25,465 nt of DNA from Pseudomonadota bacterium (GTDB taxonomy: Bacteria; Pseudomonadota; Gammaproteobacteria; Pseudomonadales; UBA5518): NCBI GenBank assembly GCA_022705125.1, contig JAKJFB010000010.1, positions 1 through 25,465 of the forward strand, given 5' to 3'. Of the stretch, positions 1 through 7,932 are shown one piece after another. How positions within the stretch are numbered: the stretch's first letter is position 1; every line of letters begins with the position of its first letter. Under the pieces are notes generated by a model. It was not told the DNA's origin, ran no database searches, and saw nothing but the letters and a program-made list of their open reading frames with translations. Position numbers and translations under genes: made by a program.

Positions 1-882
1 CTTCAACGCGACGAGGCCCGCCATCGCGTGCGGACTGGAGCAATCCATGCGGATCCTGCCGTCGTTGTCGAGCGTCATGAACGCGAACGCAGGATCCACC
101 GTCGGGTCGACCACCTCGATGTCCAGGCCGTACCTGCCCGCGATCGGCTGCCAGTAGGCCACCGCGGCGCCGCCCAGCGGATGCACGCCGATGCGCACGC
201 CCGCCGCGCGTATCGCCGCCATGTCGATCACGTTTTCCAGGTCCTCGACGTAGGGCCCGACGAAGTCTTCCTGCGTCGTGCTGGCCGCGGCGATGGCCTG
301 CGCGCAAGGCACGCGCTTCACGTCGCGGTTGCCCGCAGCCATCAGCGCATTCGCGCGCGCTTCGATCCAGCCGGTGATGTCGGTGTCGGCCGGTCCCCCG
401 TGCGGCGGGTTGTACTTGATACCGCCGTCGGGCGGCGGGTTGTGCGAGGGGGTGATCACGATGCCGTCGGCGCGCGGCGCGGACGCCGCGCGGTTCCACG
501 CCAGGATCGCGCGCGAGATCACCGGCGTCGGCGTGAAGCCGTCGCCCGCCTGTATGCGCGTATCGACGCCGTTGGCCGCCAGCACCTCGAGCGCATTGCG
601 CTCGGCCGGTGCCGACAGCGCGTGCGTGTCCTTGCCGAGGTAGAGCGGGCCAGCGATGCCTGCCTGCGCGCGGTAATCGCACACCGCCTGCACGATGGCG
701 AGCACGTGGGCCTCGTTGAAACTGCCCGCCAGCGCGCTGCCGCGATGGCCGCTGGTGCCGAAGGCGACGCGCTGCGCCGCATCACCGGTATCGGGCTGGC
801 GCCCGGCATAGGCCGCCAGCAAGGCGGGGATGTCGGTCAGGTACTCCTTCGGCGCCGGCTGACCGGCCAGGGGATGCGGCAT
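1..882 (-). CDS. pgm: Phosphoglucomutase (alpha-D-glucose phosphate-specific), N-terminal 294 residues, cut by window edge
   Basis: Interconverts glucose 1-phosphate and glucose 6-phosphate in the cytoplasm, linking glycolysis to glycogen and cell-surface sugar synthesis. The protein follows E. coli Pgm closely. FGTSGHRGS is at residues 41-49, GKDTHALS follows, and the phosphoserine loop TPSHNPP places the catalytic Ser at residue 146, the same number as in E. coli. [12 protein letters not shown] and RMDCSS are also present. E. coli Pgm has about 546 residues, so roughly 250 residues, including the metal-binding DxDxD loop, lie beyond base 1. The ATG at 882 is preceded by GAGGAG (890-895) with a 7-nt spacer. 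The gene has the same direction as the long run upstream but is separated from it by 125 bp, and I see no functional tie to it. Confidence 0.95.
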   Translation of the reverse strand, partial: MPHPLAGQPAPKEYLTDIPALLAAYAGRQPDTGDAAQRVAFGTSGHRGSALAGSFNEAHVLAIVQAVCDYRAQAGIAGPLYLGKDTHALSAPAERNALEVLAANGVDTRIQAGDGFTPTPVISRAILAWNRAASAPRADGIVITPSHNPPPDGGIKYNPPHGGPADTDITGWIEARANALMAAGNRDVKRVPCAQAIAAASTTQEDFVGPYVEDLENVIDMAAIRAAGVRIGVHPLGGAAVAYWQPIAGRYGLDIEVVDPTVDPAFAFMTLDNDGRIRMDCSSPHAMAGLVALK

Positions 883-1007
883 GCGTGTGCTCCTCGGATC
901 ATTGTCGCAACGCGGCGAATTCTGCCGTAATCCACGGCTCCACGTCTTGATCTGATCGAAGCTCGTAGCCGCCCAGCGCATTTCGCGCCGCGCGCCGGCG
1001 CCCGGCT

Positions 1008-1469
1008 TCAGCCCAGGGCGTAGACGTCGTAGCTCACACTGGCCGAGGCAAAATCGACCTCGCCGATGTTGACGCACTGCAGCCGGTTCACCCAGAGGTA
1101 CCCCGGGTGCGCGCTGAGGAACCGCGGCGCCGAGCGGATCTGCGCGCACGGCGGCGGATTGCCCGCCAGCATGCGCGCGTAGCCGTCGTTGCCGAGTTCC
1201 AGCACGCCCTGGTACTGCACGTAGATCAGCGCCTCGTCATGCGTGCGGATCGTGGCGCGCACGTCCAGCACGCCGACGCCGTCGCTGCGCACCGTCAGCC
1301 AGTCGCCGCCCACCGGCAGGAACTCCCCGCGGATGCGTGGTCCCGCGACGGTGCCACCGGTCACGTAGGCGTTGATGCGCAAGCCGAGCGGTGTTTCGCC
1401 GATCACCTCGAACGGCGACTGCAGCGTCACACCGTAGCTGCAGATGTGCTCCATCGTATACGCGAACAT
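1008..1469 (-). CDS. DUF3237 domain-containing protein
   Basis: A 153-residue protein resembling the DUF3237 family of small beta-barrel proteins, which are often found beside aromatic or steroid-type degradation genes; their biochemical role is mostly unknown. Features seen are the MEHICSY start, a [15 protein letters not shown] segment, and [16 protein letters not shown] followed by [10 protein letters not shown], then a C-terminal [13 protein letters not shown]. There is no signal peptide, so it is probably cytoplasmic. The start is uncertain. The ATG at 1469 has GAGG eight bases upstream and is preferred. An ATG at 1475 overlaps the stop of the preceding SDR gene as TGATG, and a GTG sits at 1478. 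Either way it is translationally coupled to the SDR gene and is the last gene of the run. Confidence 0.8.
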   Translation of the reverse strand: MFAYTMEHICSYGVTLQSPFEVIGETPLGLRINAYVTGGTVAGPRIRGEFLPVGGDWLTVRSDGVGVLDVRATIRTHDEALIYVQYQGVLELGNDGYARMLAGNPPPCAQIRSAPRFLSAHPGYLWVNRLQCVNIGEVDFASASVSYDVYALG

Positions 1470-1474
1470 CTTCA

Positions 1475-2245
1475 TCACCTCGCTGTGTAACCGCCGTCGA
1501 TCACGAGTTCCGATCCCGTCATGTAGCGCGACTCGTCGCTGGCAAGGAACAGCACGCCGTTGGCGATATCGAGCGCTTCGCCCATCGCGCGCACCGGGAT
1601 GCTGTCGATGATCCGGGCATGGAATGCCGCGGCCTGCTCCGCCGGCATGCCGGCCAGCGCGTTCTCGACCATCGGCGTCAGGATGAAGCCGGGATGCACC
1701 GAGTTCACGCGAATGCCGTAGCCCTCGGCCGCGCAGTGCAGCGCCGCCGATTTCGTGAAGATGCGCACGCCCCCCTTGCTGGCATTGTAGGCCGCAGTCA
1801 GCGGCTCGCCGACGATGCCCTCGATCGAGGAGATGTTGACGATGGAGCCGCCGCGCGTCTTCATGGCGCGGATCGCCTCGCGCGTGCCCAGGAACACCGC
1901 GTCGAGGTTCACGCGCTGCGTGCGCTGCCAGTCCGCGAGCGTGGTGTCTTCCGCCGAACCGGTGAGCGCTATGCCCGCGTTGTTCACCAGCACGTCGAGC
2001 CGCCCGTGTCGCGCGAGGATGGCGTCCACGAGCGCGGCCCAGCGCGCCTCGTCGGTGACGTCCTGATGCTCCGCCTCGGCCCGAGCGCCGGCGGCCACGA
2101 TCGAGGCCACCACGCCCTGCACGGCGGTGAAATCGATATCCGAGGCCACCACCAGCGCGCCTTCCTGCGCCAGGCGCCGCGCCATCGCTTCGCCGAGACC
2201 CGAGCCCGCGCCCGTGATCAATGCAACCTTGTTCGCCATTCTCAT
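1475..2245 (-). CDS. SDR family NAD(P)-dependent oxidoreductase (SDR 1)
   Basis: Classical short-chain dehydrogenase of 256 residues that interconverts an alcohol and a ketone using NAD(P). Visible motifs are the nucleotide-binding TGAGSGLG (11-18), acidic D36 at the end of beta-2 (SDID, suggesting NAD preference), NNAG (88-91) and the catalytic tetrad N113, S140, Y153 and K157 (YNASK). HPGFILTP (184-191) and the C-terminal ELVIDGGYTA are standard. The ATG at 2245 has GGAG eight bases upstream. The stop of SDR 2 is 13 bp upstream, and the two are tandem paralogs. Its 3' end overlaps possible starts of the DUF3237 gene. The substrate cannot be told from sequence; a hydroxyacyl-CoA or cyclic alcohol fits the neighbourhood. 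Confidence 0.92.
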   Translation of the reverse strand: MRMANKVALITGAGSGLGEAMARRLAQEGALVVASDIDFTAVQGVVASIVAAGARAEAEHQDVTDEARWAALVDAILARHGRLDVLVNNAGIALTGSAEDTTLADWQRTQRVNLDAVFLGTREAIRAMKTRGGSIVNISSIEGIVGEPLTAAYNASKGGVRIFTKSAALHCAAEGYGIRVNSVHPGFILTPMVENALAGMPAEQAAAFHARIIDSIPVRAMGEALDIANGVLFLASDESRYMTGSELVIDGGYTAR

Positions 2246-2258
2246 CGCTTGTGCTCCT

Positions 2259-3074
2259 TCAGCGGGCGGACATGCCGCCGTCGACCACGAATTCCGCTCC
2301 CGTCACGTAGCTCGACGCGTCGCTGGCAAGGAACAGCACCATGTTGGCGACATCGCGCGACGTCCCCAGGCGCCCCACCGCGGTCATGCCGAGCACCACG
2401 GCCTTCGCCTCATCCAGCGTGGGCGCGAGGCCGAGGGCCATGAAATCCTCGAACACCTTCTCGCCCATCGCGGTCTGGATCAAGCCCGGGTGCACCGAGT
2501 TCACGCGGATGCCGTAACCCAGTGCGCCGAATTCCACCGCCGCGTGCTTGGTGTAGAGCCGCACCGCGCCCTTGGTGGAGCCATAGGCCGTGTGCCCCGG
2601 CACGCCGATCAGCCCCGCCACCGAGGACAGGTTCACGATGGACCCGCCGCGCCCTGCCGCGCCACCCGGCTTCATCGCCTGTGCGGCGAATTTCATGCCG
2701 AGGAAGACCGAATCGACGTTCACGCGGTGCACGCGCCGCACCTCATCCAGCGTATTCGATTCCAGCGTGCCGCCCTCGTAGATGCCGGCGTTGTTCACCA
2801 GCACGTCGAATCCGCCGAAGGCTGCCAGGGTAGCCTCGATGCTGGCCTGCCAGTCGCCTTCGGCGGTCACGTCCTGCGCGCGCGCCTGCACCTCGAGGCC
2901 TGCGGCGCGCAGGGCCGCGGCCGCCGCGGCGCAGCCCGAATGGTCGATGTCACCCATCATCACCCGCGCGCCGGCCATGCCGAGCACGCGCGCGCACTCG
3001 AGCCCGATACCGCTGGCCGCGCCGGTGACCAGCGCGACCTTGCCGGCGAGCGAAAAAGCCTGCAGTGGTTCCAT
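2259..3074 (-). CDS. SDR family NAD(P)-dependent oxidoreductase (SDR 2)
   Basis: Second classical SDR, 271 residues. Motifs are TGAASGIG (17-24), acidic D42/D44 in the GDID cofactor loop, NNAG (94-97), and the tetrad N119, S151, Y164 and K168. HPGLIQTAM is in the usual place and the C-terminus EFVVDGGMSAR is typical. It has a longer substrate-loop region (about 205-230) than SDR 1. The frame stays open upstream to 3200, but the ATG at 3074 is chosen because GGAGGAGGAAAG directly precedes it and homology begins there. The upstream extension would run through the REP-like repeat. SDR 1 follows after 13 bp. The pair probably catalyses successive or stereochemically distinct oxidations in one pathway, which is inference. 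Confidence 0.93.
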   Translation of the reverse strand: MEPLQAFSLAGKVALVTGAASGIGLECARVLGMAGARVMMGDIDHSGCAAAAAALRAAGLEVQARAQDVTAEGDWQASIEATLAAFGGFDVLVNNAGIYEGGTLESNTLDEVRRVHRVNVDSVFLGMKFAAQAMKPGGAAGRGGSIVNLSSVAGLIGVPGHTAYGSTKGAVRLYTKHAAVEFGALGYGIRVNSVHPGLIQTAMGEKVFEDFMALGLAPTLDEAKAVVLGMTAVGRLGTSRDVANMVLFLASDASSYVTGAEFVVDGGMSAR

Positions 3075-3084
3075 CTTTCCTCCT

Positions 3085-3176
3085 CCGATGTGGGTCGGCA
3101 TTCCTGTGGGTCGGCCTTCATGCCGACATGTGCCTTTCGCGAAGCTGCTGTCGCCATGAATGGCGACCCACATCGG
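3085..3176. repeat. REP-like palindromic element with 13-bp terminal inverted repeats
   Basis: A 92-bp intergenic element bounded by a perfect 13-bp inverted repeat, CCGATGTGGGTCG at 3085-3097 and CGACCCACATCGG at 3164-3176. Inside are an 11-bp direct repeat TGTGGGTCGGC (3089-3099 and 3105-3115) and two hairpins. The first pairs GTCGGC (3110-3115) with GCCGAC (3122-3127), or alternatively GTCGGCAT (3094-3101) with ATGCCGAC (3120-3127). The second pairs GTCGCCA (3150-3156) with TGGCGAC (3161-3167). This layout resembles REP/BIME elements. It sits exactly between the monooxygenase stop (3178) and the SDR 2 ribosome site, so it lies inside the transcript. No RAYT transposase gene is in the window. 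Confidence 0.7.
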
Positions 3177-3177
3177 C

Positions 3178-4200
3178 TCAGCCGTAGAAGACCTCGGCAA
3201 TCCGCTGTGTGTAGTACGCCGCCTTGTCGGGTGCGAGCCCGTAGAACGGAATCGACAGCGTGAAGGAATCCGCGATGTCGCTCATCGCGTCGAGGCGCCG
3301 GCGCACCTCCTCCGGCGTGCCCGCCAGCACGATGGATTCGACCATCTCGTCACTGCAGGCGGCCATCAGCGCGGCGCGGTCCTGCCGCGCACCGGCAGCC
3401 TGCAGCGCGCGCGCCTCGCTGCCGAAGCCGATGTACTCGTAATAGGCCTCGTATTGGGCCATCTGGCCGTAGAAGGCGATCGTCTCGCGCGCATCCTCGA
3501 TGGCCTGGCGCTTGTCCTCGTTCACCGCGACGAACAGGAACAGGTTGAGGTCGAAGTCCCTGCGCGCTCGACCCGAGCGTGCGAGCCCGTTGGCCAGGTG
3601 CGGCGCGACCTTGTCGCGCACCCATTTCGCGTTCCAGATCGGGTGCCCCGGCAGGCCATCGGCGATCTCGCCGGCCATCTCGCAGGTCTTCTCGAACACG
3701 GCCGGGATGTAGATCGGGATCTCGGTGCGCAGCGGCGGCGCGAGCAGCTTGAAGCGCTCGAGGTCGAGCTTCACGTACTCGCCGTCGATGCGCCCGAGCT
3801 CCCCGGTGTGCCCCTTGGCGATGATCTGGCGCACGGCGCCGATCACCTCGCGCAGGTGCGCGAGCGGCTTGCCGTAGCGCACGCCGTACCAGTCCTCGTT
3901 CCACCACTTGATGCTCGGCCCGATGCCGAGCACCGCGCGCCCGCCTGAGATCATGTCCAGGTCCAGCGCACAACTCGCGGTCTCCAGCGGGCTGCGCACG
4001 AAAGCGAGCGCCACGCCGGTGCCGAGCTTCAGACGATCGCTCACCGCGGCCGCGGCCGCCAGCGGCACGAATGGCGCGCCGTAGAGCTGCGGCGACCACA
4101 CGCCTTCGAGACCGGCGTCCTCGTACTGGCGCACGCTGGCCACCAGCAGGTCCTTTGGCAGTGCGGGCATCAGGGCCCAGAGCTTGTGCTTGCGTGTCAT
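3178..4200 (-). CDS. LLM class flavin-dependent oxidoreductase (luciferase-like monooxygenase fold)
   Basis: A 340-residue TIM-barrel flavoprotein of the luciferase-like family. Members use FMN or F420 to oxidise or reduce small organic substrates. Seen are an N-terminal KLWALMPALPKDLL strand, YEDAGLEGVWSPQLYGAPFVPLAAAA, KLGTGVALAFVRSPLETA, the GGRAVLGIGPSIKWWNEDWYG segment near residue 100 typical of this fold, and a C-terminal AGTPEEVRRRLD. It is close to full family length, and no signal peptide is present. The ATG at 4200 has AGGAG eight bases upstream; the open frame continues to 4257 without a comparable site. It lies 66 bp after the DUF1329 gene and is followed by the REP-like element and the SDR pair. 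FMN versus F420 cannot be decided here. Confidence 0.88.
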   Translation of the reverse strand: MTRKHKLWALMPALPKDLLVASVRQYEDAGLEGVWSPQLYGAPFVPLAAAAAVSDRLKLGTGVALAFVRSPLETASCALDLDMISGGRAVLGIGPSIKWWNEDWYGVRYGKPLAHLREVIGAVRQIIAKGHTGELGRIDGEYVKLDLERFKLLAPPLRTEIPIYIPAVFEKTCEMAGEIADGLPGHPIWNAKWVRDKVAPHLANGLARSGRARRDFDLNLFLFVAVNEDKRQAIEDARETIAFYGQMAQYEAYYEYIGFGSEARALQAAGARQDRAALMAACSDEMVESIVLAGTPEEVRRRLDAMSDIADSFTLSIPFYGLAPDKAAYYTQRIAEVFYG

Positions 4201-4266
4201 GCGGAGATCTCCTCTCTTGTGAAACCCGATGGCCGCGCGCATGGCGCGCCCCTGCAAAATTTCTGC

Positions 4267-5646
4267 TCAGCTGCCCAGGCGCTGCAACGCGGACTGGGTC
4301 AGGTATTTCTCGTAGACGCCCTGGTCGTTCACGGTGGTGCGGTAGCCGCCGGGCAGTTCGCGCACCTGCTGCAGGCGCGTGATGCGGTTCGTCTGCACGT
4401 CGTGCGCGTGCACGCGCGTCCAGGACCAGTACGGATGCGCGCCATCCATCACCGCGTTGCTGCCGTCGCTGTACAGCGAGAACGCGCCATCGAAGGAGCG
4501 GAACATCTTCCCCTGGCGGTCGAAGCTCACCATGCTGAGCGGCAGCAGCGTGCGCGCGTCGAACCACACCCGTTTCCTGCCGACCGGCGCGCGCGGGTAT
4601 TTCACCGGCTCGGCCTCGACCACGATGGCCTCGGGGATGAATTCGACCGCGGTATCCCAGAACGACAGCCCGTTCGCACCGCCATGCGTGGTGTGCTCCC
4701 AGTTCGGGTGCGTCGCGTTCCAGCTGCGCGAGACGGCGCCCAGTGCCGGCCCCTGGTGCACGATGCGGTAGTTGCCCCAGGTGAGGAAGGGGTCGCCAGC
4801 GGCCCAGGCATCCGAGAGATACAGCGTGGAGCCGGGAATCAACGGTTCGAAGCGCTGGTTGGTGGGGTAGCGCCTGACACGCTTGAAGGCGGGCAGGTAG
4901 CCGAACAGGTCGGGATAGCGGTTCTGGTCGTAGTGCCAGATGTTCAGGAAGGAGGTGCCCTTCACATCGTTCGGCGACAGGAACAGGATCGACTGGTAGC
5001 GCAGCTTGTCCTCGTGTCCGGGCCAGTAGGGCTTTGGATCCAGCGAAACGCGCGCCACCGGCGACAACTCGGTCCACACCGATTCGTAGCGGTACGCCAC
5101 GTCGCCGTCGTCGTCGAGGTCCTCTTCCTTTGTCGCGTACAGCGACACGTCGTGCCGGCCCCAACTCAGCGTGATGCCCGCGAATACCTCGAGCGCGCTG
5201 CCGGGCTGGGGAAACGGGTTGCCGCCGATCCAAGGCCTGCCCTCGTCGGTGACCACGTTGCCATCCGGGGCGAAGCGTGCGCGCCCCTTGTTGCGCAGCG
5301 TCGCTTCGACATACTCCCACGGGCTCAGCTGCATGATGTCCGTGGTGGTGTCCAGCACGTCGAGCCGGCGGCCCATCTGCGCGACCTGGAGGTACTGGAT
5401 CGGGTCGAGCAGGTCCCTCACATACTCGACGTTGCCGGCGCTGATCACGTCGCCGGCCTTCACCTTGCCCTTCGTGTAAGCCTCGAGCGACAGCGCTTCG
5501 TCCGGATACGCGCGCGCGCTGTCCCCGTCCTGCGCAATCGCCTGCCACAGCGGCATCAGCACGCCCGTGGCCAGCATTCCCTGCCCCAGCCGCTGCAGGA
5601 ACAGCCGGCGCGAGTAGTCGGCGTGGTACTTGCGGATCCTTACCAT
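4267..5646 (-). CDS. DUF1329 domain-containing protein 1, Tat-exported
   Basis: A 459-residue DUF1329 (PF07044) protein. The family is predicted to have a LolA/LolB-like half-barrel that could hold a lipid or other hydrophobic molecule in the periplasm. The N-terminus carries a twin-arginine signal: SRRLFLQ at residues 12-18, a hydrophobic stretch, and a likely cleavage after AIA at residue 38. Conserved blocks include EAYTKGKVKAGD, PWIGGNPFP, LSWGRHDVS, PTNQRFEPL, LSDAWAAGDP and HDVQTNRITR. The ATG at 5646 is preceded by AGGAGGG. It is a clear paralog of the DUF1329 gene at 13326-14699, sharing long identical blocks across the whole length. It follows the helical-repeat gene by 102 bp and closes the envelope module. 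Confidence 0.92.
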   Translation of the reverse strand: MVRIRKYHADYSRRLFLQRLGQGMLATGVLMPLWQAIAQDGDSARAYPDEALSLEAYTKGKVKAGDVISAGNVEYVRDLLDPIQYLQVAQMGRRLDVLDTTTDIMQLSPWEYVEATLRNKGRARFAPDGNVVTDEGRPWIGGNPFPQPGSALEVFAGITLSWGRHDVSLYATKEEDLDDDGDVAYRYESVWTELSPVARVSLDPKPYWPGHEDKLRYQSILFLSPNDVKGTSFLNIWHYDQNRYPDLFGYLPAFKRVRRYPTNQRFEPLIPGSTLYLSDAWAAGDPFLTWGNYRIVHQGPALGAVSRSWNATHPNWEHTTHGGANGLSFWDTAVEFIPEAIVVEAEPVKYPRAPVGRKRVWFDARTLLPLSMVSFDRQGKMFRSFDGAFSLYSDGSNAVMDGAHPYWSWTRVHAHDVQTNRITRLQQVRELPGGYRTTVNDQGVYEKYLTQSALQRLGS

Positions 5647-5748
5647 GGCGCTGCTCCCTCCTGCGCTGGTTTGTGCGCCATATACGAGAGACCATCGCCC
5701 GGCGCCGCGGCGAGGCTCCTGCATGCTCGAACCCGCGCACCACCACAG

Positions 5749-7932
5749 CTAGCCATCGCAGCGATTCTCCCGCTCCAGTTCGGCGAGTTGCTTGCCGAGC
5801 GCGGCATTCATGCGCTCCCGGTACAGGCCCGCGCGGGCCAGCAGATCGCAGTGCGCAGCTTGCGCGCCCGCGGTACGCGACAGCAAGGCCACGCGGCGCA
5901 ACGTGGCATCGAGCCAGCGGTCGGAGCCCTCGGGTGTGGCGGTGGCGATCCGGGCCCAGGCGCGATCGGCGGCGAAGGTGTCGCCGCTGCGCCCGGCGCT
6001 TTCGGCGTAGGCGAGCCACGCATCGCCCGAATCCGGGTAGGCCTGGACCATCTCCTGCGCAACGACGAACGCTTCCTGCTCCCGCTCGAGCGCGGTGAGC
6101 GCGCGATGACGCATCAGCACCAGCTGGCGCGCCACGTCGGGTTGCGATGCGAAGGCCGGCAGCGCGCGCTCCGCCAGCTCCTGCAGTGTCGCGAAATCGC
6201 GTGCCTGCTCGCGCTCCTGCAGGAACGCCACCAGTTCGGTCGCATCGGCGGTGGACGGCGGGCGCCCCAGCGCGCCGATGTACCCCGACAGCGCATCGCC
6301 GGACAGCGCGCGCAGCCTGCTCCACGCCAGCACGCGCAGCAGCGCGGCATCGGTGCCCGCGGCGAGTTGCAGCTCCTGCAGCTCGCGCAAGGTGCGCTCG
6401 CCGGTATCGCCGCTGGCGACGCGCATCTGCAACGCGAGCACGCGCAACGGCAGCGCGTGCCGCTCGGCGCGCGGCAGGGCATCGATGGCCGCCAGCGCCT
6501 CACGCGCGGCGCTGGCGCGCGCGGCCAGGTCATTGCGCGCCGCCGCAGCGGTGAACGCGACAACCGCGGCATCGAGGCGCACGCCCTCCACCGCGGCGCG
6601 CGTGCGCGAATCGCGGCGCGCCGCGGCCAGGTGAGTCCGCGCCGCGACGTCACCGCCGCCGGCGAGCGCCAGGTGCGCGAAGGCGGCGTCCTGGTCATCG
6701 GGCGAGGCCGCAAGGAAGTCGCGCGCGGCACGACTCAGGGCGGCGCGGTTCGCGGCGCCGGGTTGATCGCGGTTGATGCGCTCCGCGGCCAGGAAGACGA
6801 GCTTGCGCGCCGCCGGACCAACGGCGCGGTCCTCGCGCAGTTGCATCGCCACCTCGAGGGCCTCGCGTTCGTAGCCCAGGCGATGCAGCGCGACGGCGTA
6901 GTTGTAGCGCAACGGCGCGCTGTCGATGGGCAGTTCGAAACCGCCTTTGGCCGCGAACTCGCGGTACTTCAACACGGCGGTTTCGTACTGCTCGTGCGCG
7001 GCGGCGTACTCGGCGTCCAGCAGCAGGCCGATGGTGCCCACATCGCGCCCGACCAGCTCGTTGCGCCAGGCGAGCATCCGCGCGAGCAAGGCATCGTCGA
7101 GGTATCCCGCATCGACCAGGCGGCGCAGGCGCTCCGCGGCCTCCAGTGCCGCGATGCCGTCGCTGCGGCGCTTTTCCAGCAGGGCGAAGGCTTCCTCCTG
7201 CAGGCGGCGCGCGAGAGCCGGTTCCAGCCTGCCCTTGCCCGCCGGCAACGCGCTCACGGCCTCGCCGCGCCGCACGGCGAGCAACGCGAACTCGTCGGCG
7301 ACCAGTTTCGCGAGCGGGTTGCCGGGATCGGCGGCGAGCGCGCCGGCGAGCAGCTCCAGGCGGCTCTGCGCCGCCGCATCATCGCCGCGCAAGCGCTCGA
7401 CATAGGCCATGCCGAGCCAGCTGCCGTAGACCAGCCCCGGGTACAGGATGCGCACCGCGGTGGACTGGAAACCGCGTTCGGCTCGCGACAACGCCGGCAG
7501 GCGCGCTGCGTCGTCGCCGGCGGTCCCGGCAAGCGCGAGATCGATCCACGCCTGCCAGTAGCGTACGGCGGCGAGCGCGTAGTTGATCGCGTACCACTGC
7601 TCCGAGCGGTAGAGATCCTCGAGTTTCGCCTCGTCCTCGCCGGTCGCGGCCTCCAGCGCACGGATCCTGGCGCGGCAGGCAGCGTGCAGTTCGTCCCCGA
7701 GTGCGCGCAGGCGCTGCTGCGCCGGTGCACCAGCCATGGCGTCGCGCGCCGCGCTCACCAGCTTGCCGAAGGCATCCGCACGCTCACTGAAGCGGGCGGC
7801 GTCCCATTGCGCGGCCTCGGGCAACTGCGCGGCGAAGGCGTGGACGGCGTCGTCCTCGCCACGCGCCAGCAGCGCCACGCAAGCGATCAGCAGCGCCAGC
7901 AGCGCGGCGGCGGTGGAGTGCGCCCCTCGCAT
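5749..7932 (-). CDS. Exported helical-repeat (degenerate TPR) protein
   Basis: A 727-residue, alanine- and arginine-rich protein with an N-terminal Sec signal (hydrophobic residues 8-23, likely processed near residue 25), so it is predicted to be periplasmic. The body is almost entirely alpha-helical. It contains degenerate tetratricopeptide-like units, for example YNYAVALHRLGYEREALEVA in the middle and DAWLAYAESAGRSGDTFAAD near the C-terminus. No catalytic motif is visible. The start codon overlaps the stop of the vWA gene as TGATG, so the two are translationally coupled. TPR-type proteins are common partners of vWA proteins and of Tol/Exb machinery (YbgF/CpoB is the Tol example). A scaffold role in that complex is inferred, and I do not recognise a specific family. 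Confidence 0.8.
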   Translation of the reverse strand: MRGAHSTAAALLALLIACVALLARGEDDAVHAFAAQLPEAAQWDAARFSERADAFGKLVSAARDAMAGAPAQQRLRALGDELHAACRARIRALEAATGEDEAKLEDLYRSEQWYAINYALAAVRYWQAWIDLALAGTAGDDAARLPALSRAERGFQSTAVRILYPGLVYGSWLGMAYVERLRGDDAAAQSRLELLAGALAADPGNPLAKLVADEFALLAVRRGEAVSALPAGKGRLEPALARRLQEEAFALLEKRRSDGIAALEAAERLRRLVDAGYLDDALLARMLAWRNELVGRDVGTIGLLLDAEYAAAHEQYETAVLKYREFAAKGGFELPIDSAPLRYNYAVALHRLGYEREALEVAMQLREDRAVGPAARKLVFLAAERINRDQPGAANRAALSRAARDFLAASPDDQDAAFAHLALAGGGDVAARTHLAAARRDSRTRAAVEGVRLDAAVVAFTAAAARNDLAARASAAREALAAIDALPRAERHALPLRVLALQMRVASGDTGERTLRELQELQLAAGTDAALLRVLAWSRLRALSGDALSGYIGALGRPPSTADATELVAFLQEREQARDFATLQELAERALPAFASQPDVARQLVLMRHRALTALEREQEAFVVAQEMVQAYPDSGDAWLAYAESAGRSGDTFAADRAWARIATATPEGSDRWLDATLRRVALLSRTAGAQAAHCDLLARAGLYRERMNAALGKQLAELERENRCDG

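Noticed and set aside
883..1007. GC-rich inverted repeats between the DUF3237 and pgm genes as a terminator for the long run
   Set aside because: Overlapping GCGCC/GGCGC repeats occur by chance in such GC-rich DNA, and no T-tract follows on the minus strand.
4203..4212. 10-bp palindrome GGAGATCTCC overlapping the monooxygenase ribosome site
   Set aside because: It is short, has no loop, and arises from the ribosome-site bases themselves; it is not enough to claim translational control.
3350..6325. A 991-codon open frame on the minus strand
   Set aside because: It is a shifted-frame shadow across two well-supported genes and is Arg/Ala-rich without domain signatures.
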